A DNA stretch of 37,381 bases from an uncultured Actinomycetes bacterium. GTDB taxonomy: Bacteria; Actinomycetota; Actinomycetes; Nanopelagicales; Nanopelagicaceae. Made by a program: the position numbers and the translations under genes. Every line of letters begins with the position of its first letter. The stretch's first letter is position 1. Location of the stretch: assembly GCA_903921405.1 (NCBI GenBank), contig CAIXPV010000167.1:1-37381 (forward strand), read 5' to 3'. The notes below the pieces were generated by a model that was not told where the DNA came from, did no database searches, and saw only the letters and a program-made list of their open reading frames with translations. Positions 10,396 through 21,082 of this stretch are shown here, piece after piece.

Positions 10396-10817
10396 TGTCT
10401 GCACGTAGTAAGGCTCGAAAAGCAGCGCTGGATTTATTGTACGAAGCAGATATTCGTGGAACTAATGCTCTAGAGACTCTGACTCTTCGAGATGTTGTTG
10501 AAGAAGGCCCAGATGCTCGACCAATTCGTGAGTACACGAAGGATCTCATAGTAGGAATTAGTGCTCACTATCGAAAGATCGATGAGCTTATTACTACGTA
10601 TGCTCAAGGCTGGGATATGGATCGCCTACCTGCCGTAGATAGAAATATTTTGCGACTCGGTATTTACGAGATTCTCTGGGGCGCCGATATTCCAGATGCA
10701 GTGGCAATCGATGAGGCTTTGGATCTTGCCCGCGAACTCTCAACCGATGATTCTGCTGGTTTTATTCACGGAGTTTTAGGTCGTATCGCATCTATTAAAG
10801 AGAGTTTATCTATCTAG
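10395..10817 (+). CDS. nusB: Transcription antitermination factor NusB
   Basis: 'ARSKARKAALDLLYEADIRG', 'VDRNILRLGIYEILWGADIPDAVAIDEALDLARELSTDDSAGFIHGVLGRI'. Confidence 0.97.
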   Translation: MSARSKARKAALDLLYEADIRGTNALETLTLRDVVEEGPDARPIREYTKDLIVGISAHYRKIDELITTYAQGWDMDRLPAVDRNILRLGIYEILWGADIPDAVAIDEALDLARELSTDDSAGFIHGVLGRIASIKESLSI

Positions 10818-11303
10818 TTGAATTAGCAGTTCATTTCTTTCTAAAAGCCCCACAAGAGCATCAGTAGGAGCTCCAACAGTAATTGCAACCAGATTGAGAT
10901 CATCACTACGCAGTGAAAGTACTTCGCCATGCCAATCATTTCGCTTGCGAACAATTCCAGAAACGAATGTAATCAGCGCGCGAAGTTGATCGGAATCATC
11001 AAGCATCTGGGCCTTATCTGTTACTAGAAAACGCAGTCTGCGCAGATCAATCACGATAGCCCTGGACGCCCCTATAGTGGGATCAGGTTCTGATAAGAGG
11101 TAATTAAGTGGCACCTCATAAAAAGCGGCAATTTGAATCGCCTTACTAACGCTTAAAGCACGATCGCCACGTTCATACGAGCCAAGCACCACTGCAGGTA
11201 TCTGCCCTTTGCTGCGCAGTTGAACTTCACGTAGAGATAGAGATCGCTCAAGGCGAAGAGTTCGCAGTCGAGCAGAGATCGAATGTGTTGTGGGAGTGTT
11301 CAT
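10806..11303 (-). CDS. bldD: BldD-family transcriptional regulator (XRE N-terminal domain plus c-di-GMP-binding C-terminal domain)
   Basis: 'ISARLRTLRLERSLSLREVQLRSKGQIPAVVLGSYERGDRALSVSKAIQIAAFYEVPLNYLL' plus C-terminal 'RNDWHGEVLSLRSDDL'. Located between nusB and pyrR as in Streptomyces. Start reset from listed 11450 to ATG at 11303. Confidence 0.9.
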   Translation of the reverse strand: MNTPTTHSISARLRTLRLERSLSLREVQLRSKGQIPAVVLGSYERGDRALSVSKAIQIAAFYEVPLNYLLSEPDPTIGASRAIVIDLRRLRFLVTDKAQMLDDSDQLRALITFVSGIVRKRNDWHGEVLSLRSDDLNLVAITVGAPTDALVGLLERNELLIQLDR

Positions 11304-11310
11304 AGTGAGC

Positions 11311-11316
11311 AGGGTA
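11311..11316 (-). promoter_or_regulatory. Putative -10 element of bldD (TACCCT, 7 nt from ATG)
   Basis: Reverse complement TACCCT-GCTCACT-ATG. Confidence 0.35.
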
Positions 11317-11395
11317 GGGGCGCAATTTGCTAGCCCGAGAGTTATCCACAGTTTAGGCAGGTGGATGGTATGCTCACGCCTGCATCCTTTAACGA

Positions 11396-11420
11396 CCCAT
11401 CCTGAGAGATGGGGAAGGAG
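11396..11420 (+). promoter_or_regulatory. PyrR-binding RNA hairpin overlapping the pyrR Shine-Dalgarno (translational repression type)
   Basis: CCCAT-CCTGAGAG-ATGGG-GAAGGAG: 5-bp stem with the PyrR loop consensus (CCnGAGAG), directly followed by the AAGGAG ribosome-binding site of pyrR. Confidence 0.75.
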
Positions 11421-11428
11421 ATTTACGT

Positions 11429-11962
11429 ATGAGCGTTGCCCTGTCCGCATCGGATATATCGCGTGCGTTGATTCGTATTTCCCATGAGATTCTTGAGAAG
11501 AATCAAGGAGCTAGTAATTTAACGCTGTTGGGGATTCCCACTCGCGGAGCCCACCTTGCTAGCCGTATAGCCCAATCTATTGCCAGCATAGAGGGGTGTG
11601 AAGTTCCAGTCGGAATGCTCGATATCACGATGCATCGTGATGACTTACGCATTCGCCCCCTTCGCGCGATCATGTCCACCTCGATTCCTCGGGAAGGCAT
11701 TGAAGGCCGTGATGTGATCCTTATCGATGATGTCTTGTTTTCAGGACGAACTATTCGAGCAGCCCTTGATGCTTTAGGAGAAATTGGGCGACCTCGTTCA
11801 GTTCAATTGGCAGTCCTAGTTGATCGTGGGCATAGAGAACTTCCTATTCGCGCCGACTTTGTTGGCAAGAATCTACCCACATCGCCTTCTCAATCAGTGC
11901 GAGTGCGCCTGACGGAGATCGATGGAGCCGATGAGGTTCTCATAGAAGGTGAGTCACACTGA
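11429..11962 (+). CDS. pyrR: Bifunctional pyr operon regulator / uracil phosphoribosyltransferase PyrR
   Basis: PRPP motif '[22 protein letters not shown]', '[14 protein letters not shown]', '[13 protein letters not shown]'. Confidence 0.97.
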   Translation: MSVALSASDISRALIRISHEILEKNQGASNLTLLGIPTRGAHLASRIAQSIASIEGCEVPVGMLDITMHRDDLRIRPLRAIMSTSIPREGIEGRDVILIDDVLFSGRTIRAALDALGEIGRPRSVQLAVLVDRGHRELPIRADFVGKNLPTSPSQSVRVRLTEIDGADEVLIEGESH

Positions 11963-12912
11963 TGCGTCACTTACTCTCGATTAGTGATCTAAGCGCGCAC
12001 GATGCAATCGTGATTCTAGATACTGCCGCAGAACTTGAAAGAGTCAGCGATGGGCAAGTTAAGAAGCTGCCGACACTTCGCGGACGCACTATCGTAAATC
12101 TCTTTGCTGAAGATTCAACCCGCACACGAATTTCCTTTGAAGCAGCAGCAAAGCGCTTGTCAGCAGATGTTATAAATTTCTCCGCAAAAGGATCGAGCAT
12201 AAGCAAAGGTGAATCGCTGAAAGATACAGCTATGACTTTACAAGCTATGGGCGCCGATGCGGTCGTAATTCGACACAGTGCATCTGGTGCACCACAACGA
12301 TTAGCAGATTCGCAATGGATGACAGGTAGTGTCATTAACGCTGGAGATGGAACGCATGAACATCCTAGTCAAGCGCTGCTCGATGCCTTCACGATTCGCA
12401 AACACTTAGGGAAAGGCGGCTCTAACTTAGCTGGTATTAAAGTGGCAATTGTTGGCGATGTTTTGCACTCCCGAGTAGCGCGCTCTAATGTCTTGTTGTT
12501 AACCCTTTTAGGCGCTCATGTCACATTAGTGGCCCCACCTACGTTACTTCCTGTTGGCGTTGAAAGTTGGCCAGTTAACATCTCCTACAATTTTGATGAT
12601 GTTGTTGCAGGCGTGGATGTTGTAATGATGTTGCGTGTCCAACAGGAGCGTATGAGCGATCTGTTTTTCCCTAACGCGCGGGAGTATTCGCGTTACTTTG
12701 GTTTGAATTTGCAGCGTTTAGCGAAGATGCAGCCACATGCCATCATCATGCACCCGGGTCCAATGAATCGTGGGCTTGAGATCGCGGCTGAAGTTGCTGA
12801 TAGTGCTCGCTCTGTAATTGTTGAACAAGTTGCAAATGGCGTCAGTGTTCGAATGGCAATTCTCTATGTCTTATTAGCTGGAGCACCACTGGAATCGGAG
12901 TCAAAATTATGA
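11962..12912 (+). CDS. pyrB: Aspartate carbamoyltransferase catalytic subunit
   Basis: '[19 protein letters not shown]', '[17 protein letters not shown]', '[11 protein letters not shown]'. Confidence 0.98.
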   Translation: MRHLLSISDLSAHDAIVILDTAAELERVSDGQVKKLPTLRGRTIVNLFAEDSTRTRISFEAAAKRLSADVINFSAKGSSISKGESLKDTAMTLQAMGADAVVIRHSASGAPQRLADSQWMTGSVINAGDGTHEHPSQALLDAFTIRKHLGKGGSNLAGIKVAIVGDVLHSRVARSNVLLLTLLGAHVTLVAPPTLLPVGVESWPVNISYNFDDVVAGVDVVMMLRVQQERMSDLFFPNAREYSRYFGLNLQRLAKMQPHAIIMHPGPMNRGLEIAAEVADSARSVIVEQVANGVSVRMAILYVLLAGAPLESESKL

Positions 12913-14201
12913 CATCAAGTAAATTCCTGCTCAAAGGCGGTGCTCTGCCTGATGGAACGCTGCACGATATTGTGATTGAAGGCGAACTAATCACCACGGT
13001 TCACGCTGGGATTTCTGATCCACAAGCTACGGTTATCGATGCTACGGGCTGTGTGATCCTGCCTGGTTTAGTCGATCTTCATACGCATCTGCGCCAACCT
13101 GGTCGAGAAGATGCCGAAACCGTCGAATCGGCATCGCGAGCTGGAGCTAAGGGCGGCTTTACCGCACTTTCAGCAATGGCTAACACGTCACCAGTTGCCG
13201 ATAATGCTGGAGTTGTAGAGCAGGTGTATCGCTTAGGACAAGAGGCGGGCTTATTGGATGTTTTTCCAATCGGTGCTGTAACCCAAGGTTTAAAGGGTGA
13301 AGCCTTATCTGAGATTGGAGCAATGGCTGATTCTGTTGCTCGTGTTCGAGTATTTAGCGATGATGGAATGTGTGTATTCGATCCACTAGTTATGCGTCGC
13401 GCCCTTGAATATATTAAGAAGTTCAATGGAGTTATTGCACAGCATGCACAAGAGCCACGTCTTACTGTTGGCGCCCAGATGAATGAAGGTGAAATTTCAG
13501 CTCGTTTAGGTTTACGGGGATGGCCAGCGATTGCTGAAGAGGCGATTATCGCGCGCGATGTATTGCTTACTGATCATGTTCAATCACGTCTTCACGTGTG
13601 TCACGTTACAACTGCCGGGGGAGTAGAGATTATTCGCTGGGCTAAAGCACGGGGAATTAACGTCACTGCTGAAGTTACTCCTCATCATCTTCTTTTAACT
13701 GATGATTTATCCTGTTCGTATGATCCTGTGTTTAAAGTTAATCCACCGCTTCGCACCGAAAAAGATATTCATGCCTTGCGGGAAGCGTTAGCTGACGGAA
13801 CAATCGATATCGTTGCAACAGATCACGCACCCCACACCATGGAATCAAAAGAATGCGAATGGCAAGAGGCATCATTTGGAATGTTGGGACTAGAGACCGC
13901 GTTATCAATTGTTCAAAAGACCATGGTTGACACTGGCTTAATGAAATGGCAGGACGTGGCAGATCGCATGTCCAAAGCACCAGCAACTATTGGTGGTTAC
14001 GATCAGCAAGGACAAGGTATTGCACCAGGTAATTTTGCTAATTTAACGGTTGTTAATCCTTCGCAGACATGGACTGTCGATCGCGACTTAGTGCAATCAC
14101 GCAGTCGCAACACTCCATTTCATGGTTATCAGTTGCCAGGCGTGCTAACGCATACGTTCTACAAAGGAAAAGCCACGCTTCTCAATGGGGTGGTTGCTTA
14201 A
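12909..14201 (+). CDS. pyrC: Dihydroorotase
   Basis: '[33 protein letters not shown]', '[16 protein letters not shown]'. Confidence 0.97.
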   Translation: MTSSKFLLKGGALPDGTLHDIVIEGELITTVHAGISDPQATVIDATGCVILPGLVDLHTHLRQPGREDAETVESASRAGAKGGFTALSAMANTSPVADNAGVVEQVYRLGQEAGLLDVFPIGAVTQGLKGEALSEIGAMADSVARVRVFSDDGMCVFDPLVMRRALEYIKKFNGVIAQHAQEPRLTVGAQMNEGEISARLGLRGWPAIAEEAIIARDVLLTDHVQSRLHVCHVTTAGGVEIIRWAKARGINVTAEVTPHHLLLTDDLSCSYDPVFKVNPPLRTEKDIHALREALADGTIDIVATDHAPHTMESKECEWQEASFGMLGLETALSIVQKTMVDTGLMKWQDVADRMSKAPATIGGYDQQGQGIAPGNFANLTVVNPSQTWTVDRDLVQSRSRNTPFHGYQLPGVLTHTFYKGKATLLNGVVA

Positions 14202-15317
14202 GTGTGCACTGCATTCCTAGTACTAGATGATGGCAGAACTTTCGAAGGTAAGTCTTGGGGAGCGCAAGGTCGCACATTTGGCGAGGCGGTATTTCAGACT
14301 GGAATGACAGGATATCAAGAGACTTTGACGGACCCTTCGTATCATAAGCAGGTTGTCATTATGACGGCTCCGCATATCGGAAACACTGGGTTTAATTCGC
14401 ACGATAATGAATCAGAGAAGATTTGGGTTTCTGGTTTTGTAGTAAGAAATCCTTCTCAGCTCGTGTCGAATTGGCGAAGTGAGAATGATTTAGAGTCCGA
14501 GCTTGTGTCTCAGAATATTGTTGGTTTACAAGGCATCGATACCAGAGCGCTTACTCGTCATCTTCGAGATAGAGGGGCGATGCGCGTCGGCATTTTTTCT
14601 GGATTAGATTTAACTCGAGAAGAAATGGTTATAGAGGTACGTAAAAGTTCACAAATGTCTGGCTCTTTTTTAGTTGCCGATGTCTCAACTGATAGTCCTT
14701 ATGTGGTAGCTGCAAAAGGTGACAAGAAATTTGTTGTTGCCGCCCTTGATCTCGGCATTAAATCTGCAACTCCGCGCGCTTTGTCAGAGCGCGGGGTCGA
14801 AGTTCACGTCCTGCCATTTAATACAAGTGCAGAAGATATTATCGCTCTAAATCCGGATGGTGTTTTTATATCTAATGGCCCTGGCGATCCTGCAACTATG
14901 ATTGATGTAATAGAGGTCGTCCGTCAGATTCTTGCCAAAGCGATACCTATATTCGGAATTTGTTTTGGTCATCAGATTCTAGGCAGAGCGTTGGGTTTTG
15001 AAACCTACAAGCTGGCATTTGGCCACCGTGGAATTAATCAGCCAGTCATCGATAAAAGCACAGGTAAAGTTGAGATAACTTCGCATAATCATGGCTTTGC
15101 ATTGGCGGCCCCAACCGACTCCGAATTCACTACAGTGTTTGGACGCGGAGAAGTTACTCATGTTTGCCTCAACGATGGGGTTGTTGAAGGACTGCGTCTG
15201 ATTGATCAACCAGCCTTTTCAGTGCAGTATCACCCAGAAGCTGCTGCCGGGCCTCATGATGCGGCCTACCTCTTCGACCGTTTCGTAGATTTAATGTCTA
15301 AGAAGGTGAGCAAGTAA
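14202..15317 (+). CDS. carA: Carbamoyl phosphate synthase small subunit
   Basis: '[19 protein letters not shown]', '[17 protein letters not shown]', '[15 protein letters not shown]'; GTG start. Confidence 0.98.
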   Translation: MCTAFLVLDDGRTFEGKSWGAQGRTFGEAVFQTGMTGYQETLTDPSYHKQVVIMTAPHIGNTGFNSHDNESEKIWVSGFVVRNPSQLVSNWRSENDLESELVSQNIVGLQGIDTRALTRHLRDRGAMRVGIFSGLDLTREEMVIEVRKSSQMSGSFLVADVSTDSPYVVAAKGDKKFVVAALDLGIKSATPRALSERGVEVHVLPFNTSAEDIIALNPDGVFISNGPGDPATMIDVIEVVRQILAKAIPIFGICFGHQILGRALGFETYKLAFGHRGINQPVIDKSTGKVEITSHNHGFALAAPTDSEFTTVFGRGEVTHVCLNDGVVEGLRLIDQPAFSVQYHPEAAAGPHDAAYLFDRFVDLMSKKVSK

Positions 15318-18300
15318 TGCCGCGCGATACCTCGATTAAGAGCGTTTTGGTTATTGGAAGTGGACCAATTGTTATAGGTCAAGCCTGCGAGTTTGATTAT
15401 TCTGGTACGCAAGCGTGTCGTGTTTTGCGTGAAGAGGGTATTCGAGTGATTTTAGTGAACTCAAATCCCGCGACGATTATGACCGATCCTGAGTTTGCTG
15501 ATGCCACATACATAGAGCCAATCACTCCTGAAGTTATCGAAAAAATCATAGCGCACGAAAAACCAGATGCAGTGCTTGCAACTTTAGGCGGGCAAACAGC
15601 GTTGAACGCAGCGATAGGACTTTTTGAACGAGGTACCTTAGCTAAGTATGGAGTTAAATTAATTGGTGCAGATGTTGGTGCGATTCAGCGCGGTGAAAAT
15701 CGTGAACTCTTCAGAGGCATCGTAGAAAAAGTTGGCGGTGAATCAGCACTGTCAATCGTTTGCCACACTATGGATGAAATTATCGCTGCAGTAGAAACTT
15801 TGCAATACCCAGTCGTTATTCGCCCATCATTTACTATGGGTGGACTAGGTTCTGGAATCGCTTTTGATGAAGATCAGTTGCGACAAATTGCTGGTGCAGG
15901 ATTGCGTCATAGTCCAACGTCAGAGGTTTTACTGGAAGAGTCGATTATTGGTTGGAAAGAGTACGAGCTCGAAGTTATGCGTGATCATAAGGACAACGTC
16001 GTTATTGTCTGCAGTATCGAGAACGTAGATCCCATGGGCGTGCATACAGGTGACTCGATTACTGTGGCGCCAGCTATGACGTTAACCGATGTCGAGTATC
16101 AAAGACTTCGAGATCTCTCATTGCAGATTATCCGTGAAGTTGGCGTTGAAACAGGGGGTTGCAACATCCAATTTGCAGTAAATCCTGCTAATGGTCGGAT
16201 TATCGTTATTGAAATGAATCCCCGAGTATCGCGCTCGAGTGCATTGGCATCAAAGGCGACAGGTTTTCCAATTGCCAAGATCGCCACAAAATTAGCTATT
16301 GGCTACACGTTGGATGAGATTAATAACGACATCACTAAGGTAACACCGGCCTCGTTTGAGCCAACTCTTGATTATGTTGTCGTTAAGATGCCACGTTTTG
16401 CATTTGAAAAATTTGCCGATGCAGATCCACGCCTGACTACAACAATGAAGAGCGTCGGAGAGGCTATGGCTATCGGCAGGTCATTTTCTGAAGCGCTCAT
16501 GAAGGCCTTGCGTTCACTTGAGCGCAAGGAAGCAATCTTTACATGGCCAGAGATAACACCAACTCAGAAAGATCAGTTATTGCTTTCGATCGCAATACCA
16601 ACTGAATATCGTCTGCAACAGGTTCAACGCGCTTTGTGGGCAGGGGCCTCCATCGATGAAGTTTTCACGGCCTGTAAAATAGATCCTTGGTATCTTCGCC
16701 AAATTCAGATAATTAATGAGCAAGCTCAAGAGATATCAATGCCTGGTGACCTTACGGCGCAGTTGCTAAAGACAGCTAAATCAAATGGTTTTTCGGATGC
16801 CCAAATTGCTTCGCTGAGGGGAGTCAGTGAGGATGAAGTTCGACGCATCCGACATCATTTCTCTATTCGTCCAGTGTATAAAACCGTGGATACATGTGCA
16901 GCCGAGTTCGAAGCGTTTACTCCGTATCATTATTCTTCATATGAAGAAGAGACAGAGGTTCGACCACGAACGGTACCTGCAGTAATCATTCTTGGTAGCG
17001 GACCTAATCGCATCGGTCAAGGAATCGAATTTGACTACTCCTGTGTGCATGCATCATTCGCGCTTCGCGAAGCCGGATATGAAACAATTATGATTAACTG
17101 CAATCCCGAGACTGTTTCCACCGACTATGACACAAGTAATCGACTCTATTTTGAGCCATTGACCTTAGAAGATGTCTTGGAAGTTATTCATGCTGAAACT
17201 CAAGCCGGTCCTTTACTGGGAGTAATTACCCAACTTGGCGGTCAGACTCCGCTTGGTTTGGCAGCAGGTCTCAAGGCCAACGGTGTGACCATCCTAGGCA
17301 CTAGCCCGGAGGCGATAAATTTAGCTGAAGAGCGTGGAGCATTTGGAAATATTCTCCATGAACAGAATTTAACCGCGCCTGAATTTGGAATGGCTGCATC
17401 AGAGCTTGAAGCCATCACGATTGCAACTCGTATTGGGTACCCAGTCTTGGTCCGCCCATCCTTTGTATTAGGTGGACGTGGCATGGAGATTGTTTACGAT
17501 GATCAATCACTTGCAGGCTTTATTTCTAGAGCCACCGATATCACACCTGATCACCCAGTATTGGTAGATCGCTTCCTAGATAGCGCTATAGAAATCGACG
17601 TAGATGCACTCTATGACGGCAACGATTTATTTCTTGGTGGCGTTATGGAACACATAGAAGAGGCCGGAATTCATAGTGGGGATAGCGCATGCGTTCTGCC
17701 ATCTATGACGGTGACAGCAGAGGCGTTAATTGAAATTAAAGAAGCAACGTTAAAGATTGCCAGTGGAGTTGGAGTACGAGGACTCATTAATATCCAATTC
17801 GCAATTGCAGATTCAAAACTCTATGTTCTTGAAGCGAATCCACGAGCCTCCCGTACAGTGCCATTTGTTAGCAAGGCAACAGGTGTGCCCTTGGCTAAAG
17901 CTGCAGCACGAATCTCCCTTGGAAGTTCGATTGCAGAACTTCGTACAGAGGGTTTATTACCAGCAAGTGGTGATGGACAAGCGCGAGGAATCTCAGTCAA
18001 AGAGGCCGTTCTTCCATGGAATCGCTTCCGACGAAGCGATGGTCGTGGAGTTGACGCGGTGCTAGGTCCGGAGATGCGCTCCACTGGAGAAGTTATGGGT
18101 ATTTCACCCACTTTTGGCGAGAGCTATGCCAAGTCGCAGATCCAAGCTTTCGGTCCATTACCAAAGAGCGGAACGGTCTTTATATCTCTTGCCGATAAGA
18201 ACAAGGCTCAAGGAGTTGATGCTGCAGCTGGGCTTTTGGCGCTGGGATTTAGAGTTTTAGCAACTCAAGGAACTGCACAGTTTCTTCTCGAGCATGGAGT

Positions 18301-18577
18301 AACGTCGATCACTGTGCGAAAGAACTCTGAAGGAACAGGGCCAATGGGTGAGCGCACTATCGTTGACATGATTAACGCCGGTGATATCGATCTAGTTATT
18401 AATACGCCGGTTGGTCGTGGAACGCGCCACGATGGGTGGGCGATTCGAACTGCGGCGGTCCAGCGCTCGATTCCAATTATCACAACAACTGCGGGCTTTA
18501 ATGCAGCCGTTGAAGGAATTCGTTTCTTGCAATCTCAAGAGCTATCCATTAAATCGCTACAAGAATGGCTGGCGTGA
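15317..18577 (+). CDS. carB: Carbamoyl phosphate synthase large subunit
   Basis: 1086 aa; '[32 protein letters not shown]' and internal duplicate '[32 protein letters not shown]'. Confidence 0.99.
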   Translation: MPRDTSIKSVLVIGSGPIVIGQACEFDYSGTQACRVLREEGIRVILVNSNPATIMTDPEFADATYIEPITPEVIEKIIAHEKPDAVLATLGGQTALNAAIGLFERGTLAKYGVKLIGADVGAIQRGENRELFRGIVEKVGGESALSIVCHTMDEIIAAVETLQYPVVIRPSFTMGGLGSGIAFDEDQLRQIAGAGLRHSPTSEVLLEESIIGWKEYELEVMRDHKDNVVIVCSIENVDPMGVHTGDSITVAPAMTLTDVEYQRLRDLSLQIIREVGVETGGCNIQFAVNPANGRIIVIEMNPRVSRSSALASKATGFPIAKIATKLAIGYTLDEINNDITKVTPASFEPTLDYVVVKMPRFAFEKFADADPRLTTTMKSVGEAMAIGRSFSEALMKALRSLERKEAIFTWPEITPTQKDQLLLSIAIPTEYRLQQVQRALWAGASIDEVFTACKIDPWYLRQIQIINEQAQEISMPGDLTAQLLKTAKSNGFSDAQIASLRGVSEDEVRRIRHHFSIRPVYKTVDTCAAEFEAFTPYHYSSYEEETEVRPRTVPAVIILGSGPNRIGQGIEFDYSCVHASFALREAGYETIMINCNPETVSTDYDTSNRLYFEPLTLEDVLEVIHAETQAGPLLGVITQLGGQTPLGLAAGLKANGVTILGTSPEAINLAEERGAFGNILHEQNLTAPEFGMAASELEAITIATRIGYPVLVRPSFVLGGRGMEIVYDDQSLAGFISRATDITPDHPVLVDRFLDSAIEIDVDALYDGNDLFLGGVMEHIEEAGIHSGDSACVLPSMTVTAEALIEIKEATLKIASGVGVRGLINIQFAIADSKLYVLEANPRASRTVPFVSKATGVPLAKAAARISLGSSIAELRTEGLLPASGDGQARGISVKEAVLPWNRFRRSDGRGVDAVLGPEMRSTGEVMGISPTFGESYAKSQIQAFGPLPKSGTVFISLADKNKAQGVDAAAGLLALGFRVLATQGTAQFLLEHGVTSITVRKNSEGTGPMGERTIVDMINAGDIDLVINTPVGRGTRHDGWAIRTAAVQRSIPIITTTAGFNAAVEGIRFLQSQELSIKSLQEWLA

Positions 18578-18578
18578 C

Positions 18579-19415
18579 ATGGCTGAGATTAATAAGAATG
18601 CACAACAACTGAAGGCGATTTTGGTCAGCAATAAGCGTGTAGGTCAATACCATCAACTCATTGTAAATATTGGCGATGTAGCAAATCTCTGTAAGCCAGG
18701 AAACTTCGTTGCCATCAATGTTGGAGGAGATACCTCACGTATGGTTTTGCGCCGTGCGTTTGCAATTTCACGAGTCTCAACGAATTCAATTTCTGGCGGA
18801 ACAATGGAGTTAATTGTTGCACCTCACGGGCAAGGTAGCTCCTGGTTATGTTCCCAGAATGAGGGATCGGTTTTAGATGTCGTTGTCCCTCTCGGCACTG
18901 CCTTTGGCATTCCCACCGAGCCAGTGCAAGTGCTCTTAGTAGGCGGTGGATATGGTTCAGCGCCGCTTTTTGGTTTAGCAGAAGTTCTCAACGCACGAGG
19001 ATGCCGCGTGGATATGCTGTTGGGTGCAAGTACTGCCTCCAAAATCTATGCTCCGATGGAGGGAAAGCGCGCAGTAAATTCGCTACGTATTTATACAGAA
19101 GATGGAACTATGGGTCAGACCGGCAGAGTGACCGATCCAATAAAGGCGTTAGTCGATGATTTGAATATCGCGGTCATCTATTCGTGCGGGCCAATGGCGA
19201 TGTTGTCGGCGATTGATTCGATTACTCGAGGCACTGAGGTTGTCCATCAGTGCGCAGTAGAAGAGTCAATGGCCTGTGGAATCGGAATCTGCATGACGTG
19301 CGTACTGCCTACGATGGATAGCGATGGCAATATCGCCATGCTGCGCTCCTGCATAGACGGACCAGTCATGGATGGCGAAAATGTCATGTGGGATAAGGTC
19401 GGGAAGAGTTTATGA
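18579..19415 (+). CDS. pyrK: Dihydroorotate dehydrogenase electron-transfer subunit (PyrK, FAD/2Fe-2S)
   Basis: Start reset to ATG 18579 ('MAEINKNAQQLKAILVSN'). 'RAFAISRVS', 'VQVLLVGGGYGSAPLFGLAEVL', cysteine motif 'ESMACGIGICMTCVLP...RSCIDGPV'. Confidence 0.93.
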   Translation: MAEINKNAQQLKAILVSNKRVGQYHQLIVNIGDVANLCKPGNFVAINVGGDTSRMVLRRAFAISRVSTNSISGGTMELIVAPHGQGSSWLCSQNEGSVLDVVVPLGTAFGIPTEPVQVLLVGGGYGSAPLFGLAEVLNARGCRVDMLLGASTASKIYAPMEGKRAVNSLRIYTEDGTMGQTGRVTDPIKALVDDLNIAVIYSCGPMAMLSAIDSITRGTEVVHQCAVEESMACGIGICMTCVLPTMDSDGNIAMLRSCIDGPVMDGENVMWDKVGKSL

Positions 19416-20359
19416 GTGCCTTGGATTTCTCAACTACATTGGCAAATGCGTGGTTTCCTTCACCTGTTTTTACTGCAAGCGGATGTGCGAGTTCGGGTCG
19501 AGAGTTAGCACAGTTTTTTGATCTACATTCAATTGGTGGAGTTGTTACCAAATCAGTCATGACAAAGGCCAGATACGGCCGTCCAACACCACGAATGGCT
19601 GAGACGCCGAGTGGAATGCTTAATTCAATAGGCTTACAAGGTCCTGGCATTGATGCCTTTATCGCTAAAGATATTCCATATCTTATTGAACAAAAGGCGC
19701 GAATCATTGTCTCGATTGCGGGGGAGACCGTAGAAGAGTACTCAACCCTTGCTCGCAAGTTGCGCGGAGTCTCAGGAATAAGTGCCATCGAAGTAAATAT
19801 TTCTTGTCCTAATGTTGAAAATAGAGGTTTAGTTTTTGCTTGCGACCCCGATGCATCTCGACGCGTCATTGATGGCGTTCGACGCACAATCGGCGGAGAG
19901 CTTCCTATCATCGCCAAACTCTCCCCAGATGTAACTGACTTGGTTGCAATTGCACGTTCTGTGGTCGATGCTGGCGCCGATGCAGTTGCACTCATAAATA
20001 CAGTACTTGGGATGGTCATCAATTTAGACACGATGCGCCCACACCTTGGCGGAAAGACTGGTGGTTTGTCTGGTCCGGCGATTAGACCAATAGCAGTTCG
20101 TGCGATCTATCAAGTTCACGCTGCGCTACCCAATGTTCCAATCTTAGGAATGGGTGGAGTAGCAAGTGGTCGCGATGCACTCGAGATGATTGCTGCAGGT
20201 GCCAGTGGAGTCTCTGTTGGTACGGCCAGTTTTGGAAATCCGAATGCAATTCCTACTATTCAGGGTGAGCTAAGAGATCTACTTATTGCAAAAGGATTTA
20301 CTTCACTTCGCGATGCAATTGGTTTTGCACACAGAACGGAGCCTTCTGATGTCGAATAA
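19412..20359 (+). CDS. pyrD: Dihydroorotate dehydrogenase, class 1B catalytic subunit
   Basis: 'SPVFTASGCASSGRELAQFFDLHSIGGVVTKSVM', 'IEVNISCPNV', 'INTVLGMVINLDTMRP', 'PILGMGGVASGRDALEMIAAGASGVSVGTA'; overlaps pyrK. Confidence 0.96.
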   Translation: MSALDFSTTLANAWFPSPVFTASGCASSGRELAQFFDLHSIGGVVTKSVMTKARYGRPTPRMAETPSGMLNSIGLQGPGIDAFIAKDIPYLIEQKARIIVSIAGETVEEYSTLARKLRGVSGISAIEVNISCPNVENRGLVFACDPDASRRVIDGVRRTIGGELPIIAKLSPDVTDLVAIARSVVDAGADAVALINTVLGMVINLDTMRPHLGGKTGGLSGPAIRPIAVRAIYQVHAALPNVPILGMGGVASGRDALEMIAAGASGVSVGTASFGNPNAIPTIQGELRDLLIAKGFTSLRDAIGFAHRTEPSDVE

Positions 20360-21053
20360 AGCGCCGATAGTTCTTGCGGTAGATACATCTGATCTAGAAA
20401 CTGCGATTAGTTGGGTTAAAGCTACTGACGATGTCGTCTCTGTCTATAAATTGGGCCTTGAGTTCTTCTTAACATTTGGAGCCGAAGGAGTTAAGGCAAT
20501 AACTAGCATCACAAATGCAGATATTTTCTTAGATTTAAAACTCCATGACATCGCACATACGGTTGCCGGGGCCTCTCAAGCAATCTCTGGTCTTCGTCCC
20601 AAATTCTTAACCGTTCATGCCTCTGGTGGTTCGAGCATGATCCGTGCAGCTGTCGATGCCTTGCCCGCTACATATGTAACTGGCGTGACGATTCTGACGT
20701 CGCTATCAGAAAAAGATGTTGCAGATATTGGTTTCAGGAACAGTGCCTTAGATAGCGCAGTTGGTTTAGCCGTTCTTGCGACATCAGCTGGTGCTCGCGC
20801 AATCGTTTGTTCACCGTTAGAAATCTTAGCGATTCGTCAAGCAGTTGGTAATGATGTCACCATTATTACTCCTGGAGTAAGGCCCGCTGATAGTTCATCC
20901 TTAGATGATCAAGTCCGAACAATGACCCCTCGAGAGGCCATTGACCGCGGTGCTGATTTAGTGGTTATTGGTCGGCCTATTACGCAGTATTGGCAGCACG
21001 GTGCTGATGCAATGCGTAATCGCGCGATTGAGATAGCCCAGCAGATTCTATAA
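20349..21053 (+). CDS. pyrF: Orotidine-5'-phosphate decarboxylase
   Basis: Start reset to ATG 20349 ('MSNKAPIVLAVDTSDLETA'); 'IFLDLKLHDIAHTVAGA', 'IITPGVRPA', 'GADLVVIGRPI'. Confidence 0.96.
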   Translation: MSNKAPIVLAVDTSDLETAISWVKATDDVVSVYKLGLEFFLTFGAEGVKAITSITNADIFLDLKLHDIAHTVAGASQAISGLRPKFLTVHASGGSSMIRAAVDALPATYVTGVTILTSLSEKDVADIGFRNSALDSAVGLAVLATSAGARAIVCSPLEILAIRQAVGNDVTIITPGVRPADSSSLDDQVRTMTPREAIDRGADLVVIGRPITQYWQHGADAMRNRAIEIAQQIL

Positions 21054-21070
21054 ATATTAACTGAGTGCAC

Positions 21071-21076
21071 TAGATT
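21071..21076 (+). promoter_or_regulatory. Putative -10 element (TAGATT), 6 nt before the mIHF-Gmk ATG
   Basis: TAGATT-tagccc-ATG. Confidence 0.5.
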
Positions 21077-21082
21077 TAGCCC

